DNA of 64,000 nucleotides from Pseudoalteromonas sp. MEBiC 03607 (lineage in GTDB: Bacteria > Pseudomonadota > Gammaproteobacteria > Enterobacterales > Alteromonadaceae), in NCBI RefSeq assembly GCF_004792295.1, contig NZ_SRRY01000002.1:558001-622000 (forward strand), read 5' to 3'. A program made the position numbers and the translations under genes. Below, piece by piece: positions 43,879-54,993 of this stretch. Every line of letters starts with the position of its first letter. The first letter of the stretch is position 1. The notes under the pieces are model-generated. The model was given only the letters and a program-made list of their open reading frames with translations. It did no database searches and had not been told where the DNA came from.

Positions 43879-45348
43879 CTACGACTTGTTGCGATTTTCT
43901 TTCGCAAACGCACGGATTTTACGTTTTTGCGATAAGGTCACTTTGTTAGTACGACCAGCGTAAGGGTTGTCGCCTTCTCTAAATTCAATTTTGATTGGCG
44001 TACCCATGATATTTAATGCTTTGCGATAATAGTTCATTAAGTAGCGTTTATAGCTATCAGGTAAGTCATGAACTTGGTTACCGTGGATCACGATACGTGG
44101 TGGGTTATAGCCACCTGCGTGAGCATATTTAAGTTTAACACGACGACCGCGAACAAGTGGCGGTTGGTGATCGGCTTGTGCCATATCCATGATACGACGC
44201 AGCATAGCTGTGCTAATACGTTTAGTTGCTGACTCGTAGGCTTCGTCTACTGACTCAAATAGGTGACCCACACCTGTGCCGTGTAAGGCAGAGATAAAAT
44301 GCAAACGTGCAAAATCGATAAAGCCCAAGCGGCGGTCAAGCTCTGACTTAATACGCTCTTTAACGTAATCATCAAGGCCGTCCCACTTATTTACAGCAAC
44401 AACTAAAGAACGCCCTGCATTTAAAGCAAAGCCTAGTAGGCTTAAGTCTTGATCAGAAATACCTTCGCGCGCATCAACCACTAGTAACACGACGTTGGCA
44501 TCTTCGATTGCTTGTAATGTTTTAATAACTGAGAACTTCTCAACAACATCACTTACTTTTTTACGCTTACGAACACCTGCGGTATCGATAAGGATGTATT
44601 CTTTATCGTTACGTGTCATCGGAATATAGATAGAGTCACGGGTGGTACCCGGCATATCGTAAACGATTACACGTTCTTCACCTAAGATACGGTTTGTAAG
44701 TGTTGACTTACCAACATTAGGGCGACCGATAATAGCAAGCTTTATAGGCTTGTCGGCAAAGGCTTGCTCGCTGTTTTCGCCTTCTTCATCTTCGCTGTAA
44801 AGATCAATTAGTTCGTCATCACTTTCTTCAAGCTCTTCACTTTCGCTTGCAAGTTCAGCAATAACAGGCTGTAAAGTCGTATCAAGGAGTTGCGTGATAC
44901 CACGGCCGTGAGCCGCTGCAATATGATGCACTTCACCTAGGCTTAATTGATAGAATTCAGCACAATATGAGTCTGCATCAATACCGTCTACTTTATTTGC
45001 TACAACAAAACATTTCTTTTGTTGTTTGCGTAGATGGTTAGCAATCGCTTGGTCGGCAGCAGTCATACCTGCGCGAGCATCAACTAAAAATAACACGATA
45101 TCGGCTTCTTCAATCGCTAATAGCGACTGCTCAGCCATTTCGGTTTCAATACCTTGCTCAGAGCCGTCAATACCACCCGTGTCTACCACGATAAATTCAT
45201 AGCCATCGTAGTCAGCTTGGCCATATTTTCTATCTCGTGTTAAGCCTGGAAAGTCGGCTACGAGGGCGTCACGAGTACGTGTTAAACGGTTAAATAATGT
45301 GGATTTGCCCACATTGGGTCGCCCAACAAGAGCGATCACGGGAAGCAT
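43879..45348 (-). CDS. der: Ribosome biogenesis GTPase Der (EngA)
   Basis: 489 residues. Two GTPase domains in tandem, with P-loops [12 protein letters not shown] (near residue 8) and [12 protein letters not shown] (near 210), DTGG and DTAG switch motifs, and NKVD/NKWD specificity motifs. An acidic linker lies between them and a KH-like domain ends the protein. Acts in 50S subunit assembly. Last gene of the conserved housekeeping block. Confidence 0.98.
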   Translation of the reverse strand: MLPVIALVGRPNVGKSTLFNRLTRTRDALVADFPGLTRDRKYGQADYDGYEFIVVDTGGIDGSEQGIETEMAEQSLLAIEEADIVLFLVDARAGMTAADQAIANHLRKQQKKCFVVANKVDGIDADSYCAEFYQLSLGEVHHIAAAHGRGITQLLDTTLQPVIAELASESEELEESDDELIDLYSEDEEGENSEQAFADKPIKLAIIGRPNVGKSTLTNRILGEERVIVYDMPGTTRDSIYIPMTRNDKEYILIDTAGVRKRKKVSDVVEKFSVIKTLQAIEDANVVLLVVDAREGISDQDLSLLGFALNAGRSLVVAVNKWDGLDDYVKERIKSELDRRLGFIDFARLHFISALHGTGVGHLFESVDEAYESATKRISTAMLRRIMDMAQADHQPPLVRGRRVKLKYAHAGGYNPPRIVIHGNQVHDLPDSYKRYLMNYYRKALNIMGTPIKIEFREGDNPYAGRTNKVTLSQKRKIRAFAKENRNKS

Positions 45349-45373
45349 AAACTACCTCTTAAAAAAACAACAA

Positions 45374-45396
45374 AAGGCTTCGCCAAGCGAAGCCTT
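45374..45396 (-). terminator. Hairpin between bamB and der
   Basis: Perfect 9-bp stem AAGGCTTCG / CGAAGCCTT, loop of 5. On the minus strand it is followed by TTGTTGTTTTTTT. It would partly end transcription coming from bamB, so der probably has its own promoter or lower read-through expression. Confidence 0.7.
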
Positions 45397-45423
45397 AGAA
45401 AAATAACGTTTACTATTAGTAAG

Positions 45424-46602
45424 TTAGTTTGGGATTTTAACCGCGCTAACTTCACCATCTCGGGTGTATAAAATTAATTTGTCACCGGCAACAACAGGCT
45501 CTATAAAGAAGCCTGAGCTGTCAAAGTCTTCGCGCGATACAAGCTCACCCGTTTCTTTGTCTAACCAGTGCAGGTTACCTTCTTGGTCACCCAGTGCTAA
45601 ATACTTACCAGCCACAGTTGGGCCTGTTAAGTACCAGCCGCGTAGTGCCGGTTGGCTCCAACGCTCAATACCTGATGTCTTATCTAGACCGTAAACAACG
45701 CCATCGCTATCAACTACATAGATAGACTGGCTATCCATAGATAAATCACGGTAGCTGCTATATTCACGTTTCCAAACAACATTACCAGAACGAATATCAA
45801 CAGCGGCTAAATTACCATTATAGGCAATTGCGTAAGCATATGGGCCACTGATCAGTGCTTGAGTATCCACATCAACTAAACGCTCAAATTCAGATGCCCC
45901 TTTTGGTGTGGCAATTTCAGCACTCCATGCAGAGTAACCGTTTTCTGAAATTAGTACGCTTAGCTTGCCTGTTTCAAGGCCAAGTAATACACCACCATTT
46001 GCGACGGTTGGTGAGCTTTGGCCACGCAATGTTAGCGGTGGTACTTCTTGTTCAAAGCGCCAGCGCTCTTCACCTGTATCTGGGTGCACAGCTAATAATT
46101 TGCCAGAAGCTAAGTTTACAAAAATTAGGCCATCGCCTGCAGCTGGTTTAGCAAGTACTTCGCCAGGCATTGTTTTGCGCCAAACAATTTCACCGGTTTC
46201 GCGATCAAGGGCTGTTAAATAGCCGTGTTCAGAGCCAATATAAATCTTGCCGTAAGCTTGTAAAATACCACCCGATAATTTGGCACTTTCAGTGGTTTCC
46301 CAAGGCCAAAAAGATGCATTTTCACGTACGTCTGTTTGCCATAGCGTGTTGCCATTTTCAAGCGATAGCGCTTCAACTAGGCCTTCACGGTTTGCAACAT
46401 ACACCACATCATCGTGCACCGCAGGTGTTAAACGTGAAAAATAGTGTTGAACACCATCACCTATTGATTCTTGCCACACTACGTCCGTTTCAAATTGATT
46501 AACAATTTGCGGTAATACAAGTTCTTCTTCGTCATCACTTGACGAACACCCAGTTAGGGTTGCGATACACAGAGCAAGTGTTGCCGCTGTTAACTTTTTC
46601 AT
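45424..46602 (-). CDS. bamB: Outer-membrane protein assembly factor BamB
   Basis: 392-residue lipoprotein (lipobox LTGC) of the BAM complex, which folds beta-barrel proteins into the outer membrane. The mature part is an eight-bladed PQQ-like beta propeller with repeated blades such as LTALDRETGEIVWRK, LAVHPDTGEERWRFE and LAAVDIRSGNVVWKRE. Starts 9 bp after yfgM, as in other gammaproteobacteria. Confidence 0.97.
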   Translation of the reverse strand: MKKLTAATLALCIATLTGCSSSDDEEELVLPQIVNQFETDVVWQESIGDGVQHYFSRLTPAVHDDVVYVANREGLVEALSLENGNTLWQTDVRENASFWPWETTESAKLSGGILQAYGKIYIGSEHGYLTALDRETGEIVWRKTMPGEVLAKPAAGDGLIFVNLASGKLLAVHPDTGEERWRFEQEVPPLTLRGQSSPTVANGGVLLGLETGKLSVLISENGYSAWSAEIATPKGASEFERLVDVDTQALISGPYAYAIAYNGNLAAVDIRSGNVVWKREYSSYRDLSMDSQSIYVVDSDGVVYGLDKTSGIERWSQPALRGWYLTGPTVAGKYLALGDQEGNLHWLDKETGELVSREDFDSSGFFIEPVVAGDKLILYTRDGEVSAVKIPN

Positions 46603-46611
46603 CTTAACCCC

Positions 46612-47232
46612 TTACGCCGCTGGGCTAGTTTGTGCTAAGTCATCAAGTTTAATTTGTAATAACGGATTGTTATCAAGGCCACCATTGTCGGCAGCAGCTT
46701 GGTATTGACTGCGCGCCTCTGCTTTATCGCCTTGTGCAGCATAAACGTCGCCTTTTAATTCAGCAACTGCAGCGGTGAATGATGCTGGTAGCTGTGCATT
46801 CAAGGTTGTTAATGCTTGCTCAAATTGTTTTTGTGCAAGGTGAACACGTGCAAGACGCATTGTTGCCGTTGCTTTTAGCTCTTTATTTTGTTCATTAGTG
46901 ATGATCCAGTTTAGCTTTTCGCTTGCTGTATCAAGGTCACCTTTCTCTACTGCTTCTTTAGCAGCAACAAAAGCAGCTAATGTGCTATAACTTGATTCGC
47001 TATTGTTTTTAATGAAGTTATCCGCATTCTCTAGCACGGCACCACTTTCAACAAGTTGATTGAATGAATCAGATGCATTTTCTGCATTGGTGATTTGGCT
47101 TTGGTTATACGCTTTCCACCCGTATAGTCCACCTAAACCAGCTACGATACCAATACCTAGTGCTAAACCGTTTTCACGGAAAAAGCGTTTTATTGCTTCT
47201 GCTTGTTGTTCTTCAGTTGAATAAATTTCCAT
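46612..47232 (-). CDS. yfgM: YfgM, ancillary SecYEG/periplasmic chaperone-network protein
   Basis: 206 residues. One N-terminal membrane helix (GLALGIGIVAGLGGLYGW) follows the typical EEQQAEAIKRFFRENG, and a periplasmic TPR-like domain covers the rest. In E. coli YfgM works with PpiD at the Sec translocon. Position between hisS and bamB supports the call. Confidence 0.95.
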   Translation of the reverse strand: MEIYSTEEQQAEAIKRFFRENGLALGIGIVAGLGGLYGWKAYNQSQITNAENASDSFNQLVESGAVLENADNFIKNNSESSYSTLAAFVAAKEAVEKGDLDTASEKLNWIITNEQNKELKATATMRLARVHLAQKQFEQALTTLNAQLPASFTAAVAELKGDVYAAQGDKAEARSQYQAAADNGGLDNNPLLQIKLDDLAQTSPAA

Positions 47233-47256
47233 GCTTACCTCTGTTGCTAGCTGGGC

Positions 47257-48531
47257 TTAAATAAGCTCAGCTAGTAGCGTTTTCGCTTCTTCTAGTTTTA
47301 AGGTGACTTGTTCTTTACGCTCACGTAAGTACTTAATTGTCACAACGCCTTGTTCTAATTCATCTTCACCGATAATAACGGCCACGAGTGCATCGCTTTT
47401 ATCTGCGCGTTTTAACTGTTTTTTAAAGTTGCCGCCGCCAGCGTGAACCATAACACGAAGGCCAGCAACGTCATTGCGTAATTGAGCTGCAATAATTGGC
47501 GCTTGAATGCTTGCTTTGTCGCCCATGGCTGCCAAATATACATCAGCACTACGGCGGATGTCACCAACACATTCCAAGGCTTGAAGTAATAACACCAAAC
47601 GCTCAAGACCCATAGCAAAACCAACTGCAGGGGTTGCTTTACCACCGAGTTGTTCTACAAGTCCATCATAACGGCCACCGGCACAAACAGTGCCTTGTGC
47701 GCCTAAACTATCGGTTACCCATTCAAACACAGTGCGGTTGTAGTAGTCTAAACCACGCACTAGTTTTTCATTAACCGTGTATTCGACGCCAGCAGCGTCT
47801 AAACGTTCACATAAATTTGCAAAATGTTCTTTTGATTCAGCGTCTAAGTGCTCTGATAATTTAGGTGCATCAGTCAAAATTGCTTGTACATCAGGGTTTT
47901 TACTATCTAAAATGCGTAACGGGTTAGTGTGCATACGACGTTTTGAGTCTTCGTCTAGTACATCTACATGCTGTTCTAAATAGGCAACAAGCGCATCACG
48001 GTAGTCAGCACGCGCTTCATTTGAGCCCAGTGAGTTAAGCTCAAGACGAACGTGTTCGCTAATACCAAACTCTTTCCATAATTGGGCTGTCAGCAAAATA
48101 ACTTCTGCATCGATATCAGCAGTGGCGATGCCGAATGTCTCTAAGCCAAATTGGTGGAATTGACGGTAGCGGCCTTTTTGTGGGCGCTCGTGGCGGAACA
48201 TCGGACCCATGTACCATAAGCGTTGTTCTTGGTTATACAGTAAACCGTTTTCATTACCTGCACGCACACATACTGCCGTACCTTCAGGGCGAAGTGTTAG
48301 GTTATCGCCATTACGGTCAGCAAAGGTATACATTTCTTTTTCTACGATATCAGTCACTTCACCGATAGAGCGCTTGAAAAGGTCGGTTGATTCAACAATT
48401 GGAAAACGAATTTCTTGATAACCAAACGATGAAACTGTTTCACGTAAAATGTCTTCTACTTTCTGCCAAATTTGCGTATCGCCTGGCAGACAATCGTTCA
48501 TACCACGAACTGCCTGAATTTGTTTTGCCAC
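47257..48531 (-). CDS. hisS: Histidyl-tRNA synthetase
   Basis: 424-residue class II synthetase. Visible are [13 protein letters not shown], motif 2 ([19 protein letters not shown]), the histidine-binding [15 protein letters not shown] and motif 3 ([13 protein letters not shown]). The start codon is GTG 48531 with AGGA at good spacing. Confidence 0.98.
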   Translation of the reverse strand: MAKQIQAVRGMNDCLPGDTQIWQKVEDILRETVSSFGYQEIRFPIVESTDLFKRSIGEVTDIVEKEMYTFADRNGDNLTLRPEGTAVCVRAGNENGLLYNQEQRLWYMGPMFRHERPQKGRYRQFHQFGLETFGIATADIDAEVILLTAQLWKEFGISEHVRLELNSLGSNEARADYRDALVAYLEQHVDVLDEDSKRRMHTNPLRILDSKNPDVQAILTDAPKLSEHLDAESKEHFANLCERLDAAGVEYTVNEKLVRGLDYYNRTVFEWVTDSLGAQGTVCAGGRYDGLVEQLGGKATPAVGFAMGLERLVLLLQALECVGDIRRSADVYLAAMGDKASIQAPIIAAQLRNDVAGLRVMVHAGGGNFKKQLKRADKSDALVAVIIGEDELEQGVVTIKYLRERKEQVTLKLEEAKTLLAELI

Positions 48532-48629
48532 TGATAAATCCTAAATACTGTACTTGCGCTGAAAAATCGCGCATCAAGAAAAACTAAAAAATTGACCCGC
48601 TATTATACCGTTTGGGCGATAAAGGTAAA

Positions 48630-48651
48630 CGGCAAACCTGAGGGTTTGCCG
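48630..48651 (-). terminator. Hairpin between ispG and hisS
   Basis: Perfect 9-bp stem CGGCAAACC / GGTTTGCCG with a 4-nt loop, 12 bp after the ispG stop; the T tail on the minus strand is interrupted (TTTACCTTTATC). Likely a weak terminator, so hisS may have its own promoter. Confidence 0.55.
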
Positions 48652-48663
48652 AGTATATGCGAA

Positions 48664-49782
48664 TTATTCAACGATTTTGATGTCGATTGGCGTTTCTTTC
48701 TCTTTTTTGGCGATAAAGTCACGCACATAACCTTCTAGCTGATCAACAATGTTATCGTTATCAATACGTGCTTTTTGACGCTCACCGTTAATGTATAAAC
48801 CAGAACGGCGGTTAGCTCCTGCAAGACCTATGTCGCTAACGAGTGCTTCGCCTGGACCATTTACCACACAACCAATAACAGACACTGACATAGGCTCAAC
48901 CACGTCTTCTAGTCGCTCTTCAAGCTGATTCATGGTGCTTACCACATCAAATTCTTGGCGTGAGCAACTCGGGCAGGCAATAAAGTTAATACCGCGTGAG
49001 CGAATGCGTAATGATTTTAAAATATCAAAACCCACTTTGATCTCTTGTACCGGATCGGCAGCAAGTGAAACGCGTAGTGTGTCACCAATGCCTTCGGCAA
49101 GCAGCATACCTAAGCCAACAGCTGATTTAACAGAGCCCGAACGCATACCACCTGCTTCGGTAATACCTAAATGCAAAGGCTGGTCGATTTCTTTAGCTAG
49201 TAGACGATATGCTCCCACCGCTAAAAATACATCAGAAGCTTTTACGGATACTTTAAATTGATCAAAGTCTAAACGCTGTAAGATTTCAACATGGCGCATT
49301 GCTGACTCAAGCAAGGCTTCTGGTGTTGGCTCACCGTATTTTTCTTGTAAGTCACGCTCTAATGAACCGCCGTTGACACCAATTCGAATAGGTATATTGT
49401 GCTCACGTGCTGAGTCTACAACGGCACGAATACGTTCTTCGCTACCTATGTTACCAGGGTTAATACGCAAACAATCCGCGCCATACTGAGCCACTTTTAA
49501 TGCAATACGGTAATCAAAATGAATATCCGTTACCAACGGGATAGTGACTTGCTCTTTAATGCTTTTAAATGCTTCAGCCGCTTCCATGGTCGGCACAGAT
49601 ACGCGCACAATATCGGCACCCGCATCTTGAATAGCTTGAATTTGCGCAACCGTGGCATCGATATCTAAGGTGTTGGTGTTGGTCATCGACTGAACGGCAA
49701 TTGGTGCACCATCACCAATTGGTACATTACCTACGTTAATACGGGTCGATTTTCTGCGTTTAATAGGAGATTCTGAAAACAT
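48664..49782 (-). CDS. ispG: 4-hydroxy-3-methylbut-2-enyl diphosphate synthase IspG
   Basis: 372 residues, iron-sulfur enzyme of the MEP isoprenoid pathway. A TIM barrel ([30 protein letters not shown]) is followed by the [4Fe-4S] ligands in [13 protein letters not shown] and [10 protein letters not shown]. Follows rodZ after 5 bp. Confidence 0.98.
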   Translation of the reverse strand: MFSESPIKRRKSTRINVGNVPIGDGAPIAVQSMTNTNTLDIDATVAQIQAIQDAGADIVRVSVPTMEAAEAFKSIKEQVTIPLVTDIHFDYRIALKVAQYGADCLRINPGNIGSEERIRAVVDSAREHNIPIRIGVNGGSLERDLQEKYGEPTPEALLESAMRHVEILQRLDFDQFKVSVKASDVFLAVGAYRLLAKEIDQPLHLGITEAGGMRSGSVKSAVGLGMLLAEGIGDTLRVSLAADPVQEIKVGFDILKSLRIRSRGINFIACPSCSRQEFDVVSTMNQLEERLEDVVEPMSVSVIGCVVNGPGEALVSDIGLAGANRRSGLYINGERQKARIDNDNIVDQLEGYVRDFIAKKEKETPIDIKIVE

Positions 49783-49787
49783 TGCGA

Positions 49788-50660
49788 TTACTCTGATAAC
49801 GGTAAAGTAAATTTGGCTAAGCGATTTTTGGCAAAATGTGAGGTGTCGACGGCTTCACCTTGAAAAGTAATATCAACCACTTGGTGTTTGCCAAGTACAA
49901 CATTAAACGGCTGAGGGCCTGTTACGGTCATCACGTAACCGGCTTTTTTAACTCCAAATGCGATACGATCGCCATTACCATCGTGAATTTCTACCCAGCT
50001 GTCTTCATTGAAGTGCATTACCACAGTGCTGTGCTCTGGGTCTAAATTACTCTGCTCTTCAATAGGCTTTTTAGCTTCAACGACGTTGGCATCATTGGTA
50101 GCAGGTTGTGCATTTTCACTCTCTGGTGGCACTGAACTTGTTGCTGGTTGCGCGTTAAGTTGCTCAGTTTCATTGTTCAACTGTTCTGCTGCAGGTGTAA
50201 GTTCACTGGTTTCGAGCTGATTTGGCATTACGGTCGCGGTTTGTTCTTCAAGTGCTGGTGAGCTATTTTGCCACCACCAAAAAACCGATGAGCCAATGAT
50301 CACTGCTAAGATAAAGTAACTAAACAGCATCAAGCGGTTATCATTTGCTTCTTTTTCTGTACGACGCGAAAAGCTCTGCATCTTTGACTTTTTAGCTGGC
50401 TCAACTTGCTCAGGTAAAAGAGCAAGAATTGCCTGAGTATCAATTTTAAGCTCACGGCAATAGCTTTTAATGTAGCCTCTTACAAACGTAATAGGGCCGA
50501 GTAGTTCGTGCTCATCGTTCTCAAGGCGTTGCAGCTGTAAAACGGATAGTTTTAATGCACTGGCAAGTTGCTCAAGGCTCATTCCTGCTTCTTCGCGGCG
50601 CTTTTTTAGCGCTTGGCCGAGCGTTTCTTGCGGTTGTTCTAGGTTATTTTCTTCATTCAT
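49788..50660 (-). CDS. rodZ: Cytoskeleton protein RodZ
   Basis: 290 residues. An N-terminal helix-turn-helix ([20 protein letters not shown]), a basic juxtamembrane segment, one membrane helix ([20 protein letters not shown]), a Glu/Asn/Ala/Pro-rich periplasmic linker and the C-terminal DUF4115 beta domain ([17 protein letters not shown]). Links MreB to the elongation machinery for rod shape. Its start overlaps the pilW stop by 4 bp. Confidence 0.95.
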   Translation of the reverse strand: MNEENNLEQPQETLGQALKKRREEAGMSLEQLASALKLSVLQLQRLENDEHELLGPITFVRGYIKSYCRELKIDTQAILALLPEQVEPAKKSKMQSFSRRTEKEANDNRLMLFSYFILAVIIGSSVFWWWQNSSPALEEQTATVMPNQLETSELTPAAEQLNNETEQLNAQPATSSVPPESENAQPATNDANVVEAKKPIEEQSNLDPEHSTVVMHFNEDSWVEIHDGNGDRIAFGVKKAGYVMTVTGPQPFNVVLGKHQVVDITFQGEAVDTSHFAKNRLAKFTLPLSE

Positions 50661-52426
50661 AATGAGTATGAGTCAGGGTCCACTAATAAGAGTCTATGCC
50701 CAGGTTCAAGGGCAACATCTGGGCTCAATTTATTCCAGCGCATTAATTGATCAATTAACACGCCATGCTGGGTGGCTATGCTGTACAACGTATCACCTTC
50801 AGTGATCGTGTGATAAATGTTCGGATCATTTAAATACACTTTGGTGCCGTTTTCGACCCGATCCGATTCTTTGAAGCCATTCCACTGCAAAATCTGCTGT
50901 AGTTTAACATTGTATCGCACCGAAATGCTAAATAGGTTTTCGCCATTTTGAATAATATGGTAGGGAATATTCAGCGCAGGTACACTTGGGTTTAGCATGG
51001 GGAGTTGTACTTGCTCTGCACTCACATTATAGCTAGGTTGGCTTGATGTAGATGAAAACCCAGAGTCGGTACTAAATACGCTTTCATCCTTTTGTGCTTC
51101 GTAAAATACCACACTGCCTGAACTGTCCGCTTCGACTTGATTTGATGAAAACGAGGGCTCTGGCTTATAAGCAGATTGTGGTTCACCAAACGAGACAATC
51201 GTTACGTCATCATTTTTAGTATTTGGTAAGCTGACTGAGGCAGTGGTCTGTGGGGTAACGTCAACAGATAGCGCGCTTATTACGGCTGACGTATCGACAG
51301 CTTGGTTACTATTTTTTGGTGTTGAAGTAACTGTTTTAAAGCCCGTACTTTCAGTTTCAATCTTTGCAGCTGTCTGCTGGCTTTTATTTTCATCAATTGT
51401 TGATGGTTCAATACCGTACGCTTGTTGATCATTACTTGATGTTGTTGCTAGCGCTTGCGCAGCTGGTTTTGAGTTAGATTCAGCAGACAGAGCCGTGCTT
51501 TGACCTGCTCGTGCCTTTGTTTGCGGTACTTTTTTCTTTACGATACGAATTTTTGGCTGCTCTTTACTCACAGCTAAGTTATCACTTGAAATTTGTAGCT
51601 CTTCTAACTGAGCTTGACGATATTTTTCGCGTAAAATTTCAAATTCTGAGCGTTTATTTTGGCCTGATGAAATTATTTTTGCTTCGCTCGAACCTGGATA
51701 AGTTTGTAAAATGATCCCGGCTGTTTTTTCAGCTTTCTCGATGTGGCCCATTCGCTGTTGAATTAAATAACTGAGCATTAATGCTCTTGGGGTAACACGG
51801 CCTGTTGATTCGTACTTTTCTAAAACGCTTTCTGCTTTGTGTAAATCACTTTTAGCGTAATGAATTCCAGCGAGAGTGATCAGCGATGAAGCGCGTTGTG
51901 AACTGTGATTTAAAGCAGATTTTAAGTATTTTTCTGCATTATCAAAGTCATCAAACTCAATTGCGCACAAAGCTAAATTTTCATAACTTTCTGCAACTCG
52001 AATATAGCTAGGAATTGCGATAGCTTTTAGAAATTCTTCAGCGGCACGGTCGTATTCGCCAATACCACACAAAAATACACCATAGTTATTTAAGGTGTTT
52101 GGATCATTTGGAGCAATTTTTAATGCGCGTTGATAGGCTTTATCGGCGAGTTCTGGTTCATCAACCTGTTGATAATAATAGGCAAGAGAGTAATGAACTT
52201 CGGGAATATCAGGTGCAAAATCGGCAGCACGTTCTAAGTTGTACTTAGCTTGAGAATTATTGCCTGTTTTTAAGTATTGTAAAGCAAGGGCTATACGGGT
52301 GCGCGCCGCACCACTGTTGTTTATTTCTTTTTCAACAACGGGTCTGTTACTGCCGTCGTAGCTATTTTCTGTGACACATCCTGCTAATGCCAATGTACTA
52401 ACTGTTAGGGCAAGTATAGATCGCAT
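50657..52426 (-). CDS. pilW: PilW/PilF-type TPR lipoprotein with long linker and two C-terminal LysM domains
   Basis: 589 residues, over twice the length of typical PilF/PilW (about 250). A lipobox LALAGC is followed by TPR repeats over about residues 40-260 (YLKTGNNSQAKYNLERAAD, LNNYGVFLCGIGEYDRAAE), as in the type IV pilus secretin pilotin. Then comes a Ser/Thr/Gln-rich low-complexity linker of about 200 residues, and two LysM modules at about 487-532 (YHIIQNGENLFSISVRYNV) and 536-582 (YHTITEGDTLYSIATQHGV). LysM binds peptidoglycan, so the protein may tie the pilus secretin to the cell wall. Position before rodZ is conserved. Confidence 0.9.
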   Translation of the reverse strand: MRSILALTVSTLALAGCVTENSYDGSNRPVVEKEINNSGAARTRIALALQYLKTGNNSQAKYNLERAADFAPDIPEVHYSLAYYYQQVDEPELADKAYQRALKIAPNDPNTLNNYGVFLCGIGEYDRAAEEFLKAIAIPSYIRVAESYENLALCAIEFDDFDNAEKYLKSALNHSSQRASSLITLAGIHYAKSDLHKAESVLEKYESTGRVTPRALMLSYLIQQRMGHIEKAEKTAGIILQTYPGSSEAKIISSGQNKRSEFEILREKYRQAQLEELQISSDNLAVSKEQPKIRIVKKKVPQTKARAGQSTALSAESNSKPAAQALATTSSNDQQAYGIEPSTIDENKSQQTAAKIETESTGFKTVTSTPKNSNQAVDTSAVISALSVDVTPQTTASVSLPNTKNDDVTIVSFGEPQSAYKPEPSFSSNQVEADSSGSVVFYEAQKDESVFSTDSGFSSTSSQPSYNVSAEQVQLPMLNPSVPALNIPYHIIQNGENLFSISVRYNVKLQQILQWNGFKESDRVENGTKVYLNDPNIYHTITEGDTLYSIATQHGVLIDQLMRWNKLSPDVALEPGHRLLLVDPDSYSL

Positions 52427-52467
52427 TACCTAATCTCTTCTTTGATTCCGTATGCCTATCTTACCGA

Positions 52468-52524
52468 AAAGCCTTTGTGTTGCATCTATTATTTTAAAAA
52501 TAAAAGGTTTAGCACAAAGGCTTT
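52468..52524 (-). terminator. Long-loop inverted repeat between rlmN and pilW
   Basis: Arms of 12 bp (AAAGCCTTTGTG / CACAAAGGCTTT) separated by 33 nt of AT-rich sequence that can form an inner stem. It lies 16 bp after the rlmN stop; it may end or attenuate transcription into pilW. Confidence 0.5.
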
Positions 52525-52540
52525 ACTTTAAATACTGCGG

Positions 52541-53671
52541 TTATGCTTGGTGAACATTTACCGCAATTGCGTTATCTTCGCGCATTTTCTTCTTTGCTAA
52601 ACGCTTAGTGCGGTCAACAACGTCGCCGACTAATTGGCCACAAGCTGCATCAATATCATCACCGCGTGTACGACGCACAATACAGGTAATGCCCGCTGCT
52701 TGTAGTACTTTTGAAAAACGGTCGATGCGGCTGTTACTTGAGCGACCATATTCGTTACCCGGGAATGGGTTAAACGGAATAAGGTTCACTTTTGAAGGCG
52801 TCCCTTTTAGTGTTTTAACCAATTCATGTGCTTGATCTGTGCTGTCGTTCACACCTTGCAGCATAACGTATTCGATAGTCACATCTTTATTTGCTTTAGA
52901 GCCATCAATATAACGACGGCACGCCGCTAAAAACTCTTCGATTGGGTACTTTTTATTGATTGGCACCAGTACATCACGCAGCTCATTGTTTGGTGCGTGC
53001 AGTGAAATAGCCAGCGCTACGTCGATTTTCTCTTTTAATAAGTCAAGCGCAGGCACCACACCAGATGTACTTAATGTAACGCGACGTTTTGATAAACCAA
53101 AACCCCAATCGTCCATCATAAGCTCCATCGCAGGTACGACGTTTTTAAGGTTAAGCAGAGGCTCACCCATACCCATCATTACCACGTTAGTTACAGGGCG
53201 CTTGGTGCTGTCGCCGTCTAAACCAATGTCTTTCGCTACACGCCAAACCTGACCAATGATCTCAGACACAGATAAGTTACGGTTAAAGCCTTGTTGTGCT
53301 GTAGAGCAGAACGTACATTCAAGAGCACAACCAACTTGTGATGAAACACATAAAGTTGCACGGTCTTTTTCAGGGATCCAAACAGCTTCGACTTCTTGGC
53401 CACCTTTAAGCAATAGAGCGTATTTGATGGTGCCATCACTTGCCACTTGCTTAACAGAGATTTCTGGGGCAACAATTTCGCATTCAGCTTTTAGTTTTTC
53501 TTTAAGCTTTTTATTGACGTTGGTCATGTCGTCAAAATTGTCTACACCAAAATGATAAATCCATTTCATCACCTGATCGCCACGGAATGGCTTTTCACCG
53601 AACGATACGAATAGCTCACGCATTGCGTCTCGGTTTAAATCTAACAAATTAATCTTTTTTTCAGTGGTCAT
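52541..53671 (-). CDS. rlmN: Dual-specificity 23S rRNA/tRNA adenine-C2 methyltransferase RlmN
   Basis: 376-residue radical-SAM enzyme that methylates A2503 of 23S rRNA and A37 of some tRNAs. The cluster motif is [14 protein letters not shown] (CxxxCxxC), with MGMGEPLLN and [11 protein letters not shown]. The RlmN catalytic Cys is expected near [20 protein letters not shown]. Confidence 0.98.
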   Translation of the reverse strand: MTTEKKINLLDLNRDAMRELFVSFGEKPFRGDQVMKWIYHFGVDNFDDMTNVNKKLKEKLKAECEIVAPEISVKQVASDGTIKYALLLKGGQEVEAVWIPEKDRATLCVSSQVGCALECTFCSTAQQGFNRNLSVSEIIGQVWRVAKDIGLDGDSTKRPVTNVVMMGMGEPLLNLKNVVPAMELMMDDWGFGLSKRRVTLSTSGVVPALDLLKEKIDVALAISLHAPNNELRDVLVPINKKYPIEEFLAACRRYIDGSKANKDVTIEYVMLQGVNDSTDQAHELVKTLKGTPSKVNLIPFNPFPGNEYGRSSNSRIDRFSKVLQAAGITCIVRRTRGDDIDAACGQLVGDVVDRTKRLAKKKMREDNAIAVNVHQA

Positions 53672-53783
53672 GAAACAACCTCAATCAGTGACGGTGGTAA
53701 GTAGTTTTGGTGCGCGATTGTATATTATTTAATCGACTTAGTCATTAGCTAAACAGATTTACAATAGGCTTAGCTAATGACTA

Positions 53784-53807
53784 AAAAAGGGCCCGAAAGC
53801 CCTTTTT
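53784..53807. terminator. Terminator after ndk
   Basis: Stem AAAAAGGGC / GCCCTTTTT with loop CCGAAA, 35 bp after the ndk stop; T runs on both strands allow bidirectional use. Confidence 0.85.
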
Positions 53808-53841
53808 CTTCTGCATCACAGACTTAGCTGTGAACTCGAAA

Positions 53842-54273
53842 TTAACGAGTACGTGGGCAGATTTCTTCGTCAGCGAAGAAGTATGCGATTTCACGTGCAG
53901 CTGATTCAACAGCGTCTGAACCGTGAACAGCATTTTCGTCGATGCTGTCTGCGTAGTCAGCACGTAAAGTACCAGCTAGTGCTTCAGCAGGGTTAGTAGC
54001 ACCCATGATTTCACGGTTTTTAAGTACTGCGTTCTCACCTTCAAGAACAGTAACCATTACTGGACCAGATGTCATGAACTCAACTAAAGCACCGAAGAAA
54101 GGACGCTCGCTGTGCTCAGCGTAGAAACCTTCAGCTTTCTCTTTTGAAAGGTGAACCATTTTAGCTGCAACAATTTTAAGACCCGCAGTTTCGAAACGGT
54201 TGTAGATTGCACCGATGTGGTTTTTAGCAACTGCATCAGGTTTTACGATTGAAAAAGTACGCTCTAAAGCCAT
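53842..54273 (-). CDS. ndk: Nucleoside diphosphate kinase
   Basis: 143 residues, full length. Transfers the gamma phosphate among nucleoside triphosphates. [14 protein letters not shown] at the N terminus, [19 protein letters not shown], and the phosphohistidine in [12 protein letters not shown]. Separated from rlmN by a terminator. Confidence 0.98.
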   Translation of the reverse strand: MALERTFSIVKPDAVAKNHIGAIYNRFETAGLKIVAAKMVHLSKEKAEGFYAEHSERPFFGALVEFMTSGPVMVTVLEGENAVLKNREIMGATNPAEALAGTLRADYADSIDENAVHGSDAVESAAREIAYFFADEEICPRTR

Positions 54274-54993
54274 CTTTATGCTCCAATAATTTTGAATATA
54301 AAAGGATAAATATTAACGGGCGCGAATTATACGCGCTTTACGTGAAAATTCCTAATTTAATTAAACATTAGCGTGATGGCATTTTTATGAATGTATAAAT
54401 TTTCCCTAGAGAAGTCATGCAGTCAACCAATAATCGTATGGTAAGTTAATGATACCAAAGTAATTGGTGCATAGTTTGTACTCGATACTCTTACCTTTAA
54501 TGTCGCTGATGTAGATAAAGATGTTTTGCGAACTCTATGCTAAATGTCAGGCCTGAAGTGCAAAATCAGCACATTATTTTCACTGATATTTACTAAGCAA
54601 TGACGAGGTGTTTTTTTAGTTTTAGGGCATTCAAATTTTAAAGCTGAAGTTAGCTTTATTTAGCTTAAACAAATAATTAACAATTAATGTGCGGTTGTTA
54701 ATTTTAGGTTCATTTAAGTCTGTGTTTTCTATTCTTTATCATCCTTTTGTTTTTTATTTTCTTCTATTAATTAGTGTTTTAACTCTACTTTTTGCATCAA
54801 TCTTTAATTAGTGGTTAGTAATTCATCTTACACCAAAATGTAACTCAAATGTTAAATTTGAGTGTACAAAACGCTACATGGTTTTACGTGAATTCCGACT
54901 TTTATTCAGTCATAAATTAGTAACGGATTGCTTCTTTGTCATGGGCAAAGTTCAGTTCTGAGAAAACAATTCTAATAATTGAAGGAGATATCA
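54274..54993. other. 720-bp AT-rich non-coding region upstream of the protease operon
   Basis: No open frame with a credible start. It holds the ndk promoter side and a long AT-rich leader before the exported-protein/protease operon. A short TACCAA/TTGGT dyad occurs near 54453-54468. The unusual length suggests a long regulated 5' region or an unrecognised small RNA, but I see no decisive structure. Confidence 0.4.

Noticed and set aside
54453..54468. Second copy of the ATACCAAT element
   Set aside because: Only a short TACCAA/TTGGT dyad is present, without the 12-bp ends of the element at 58901-59002.
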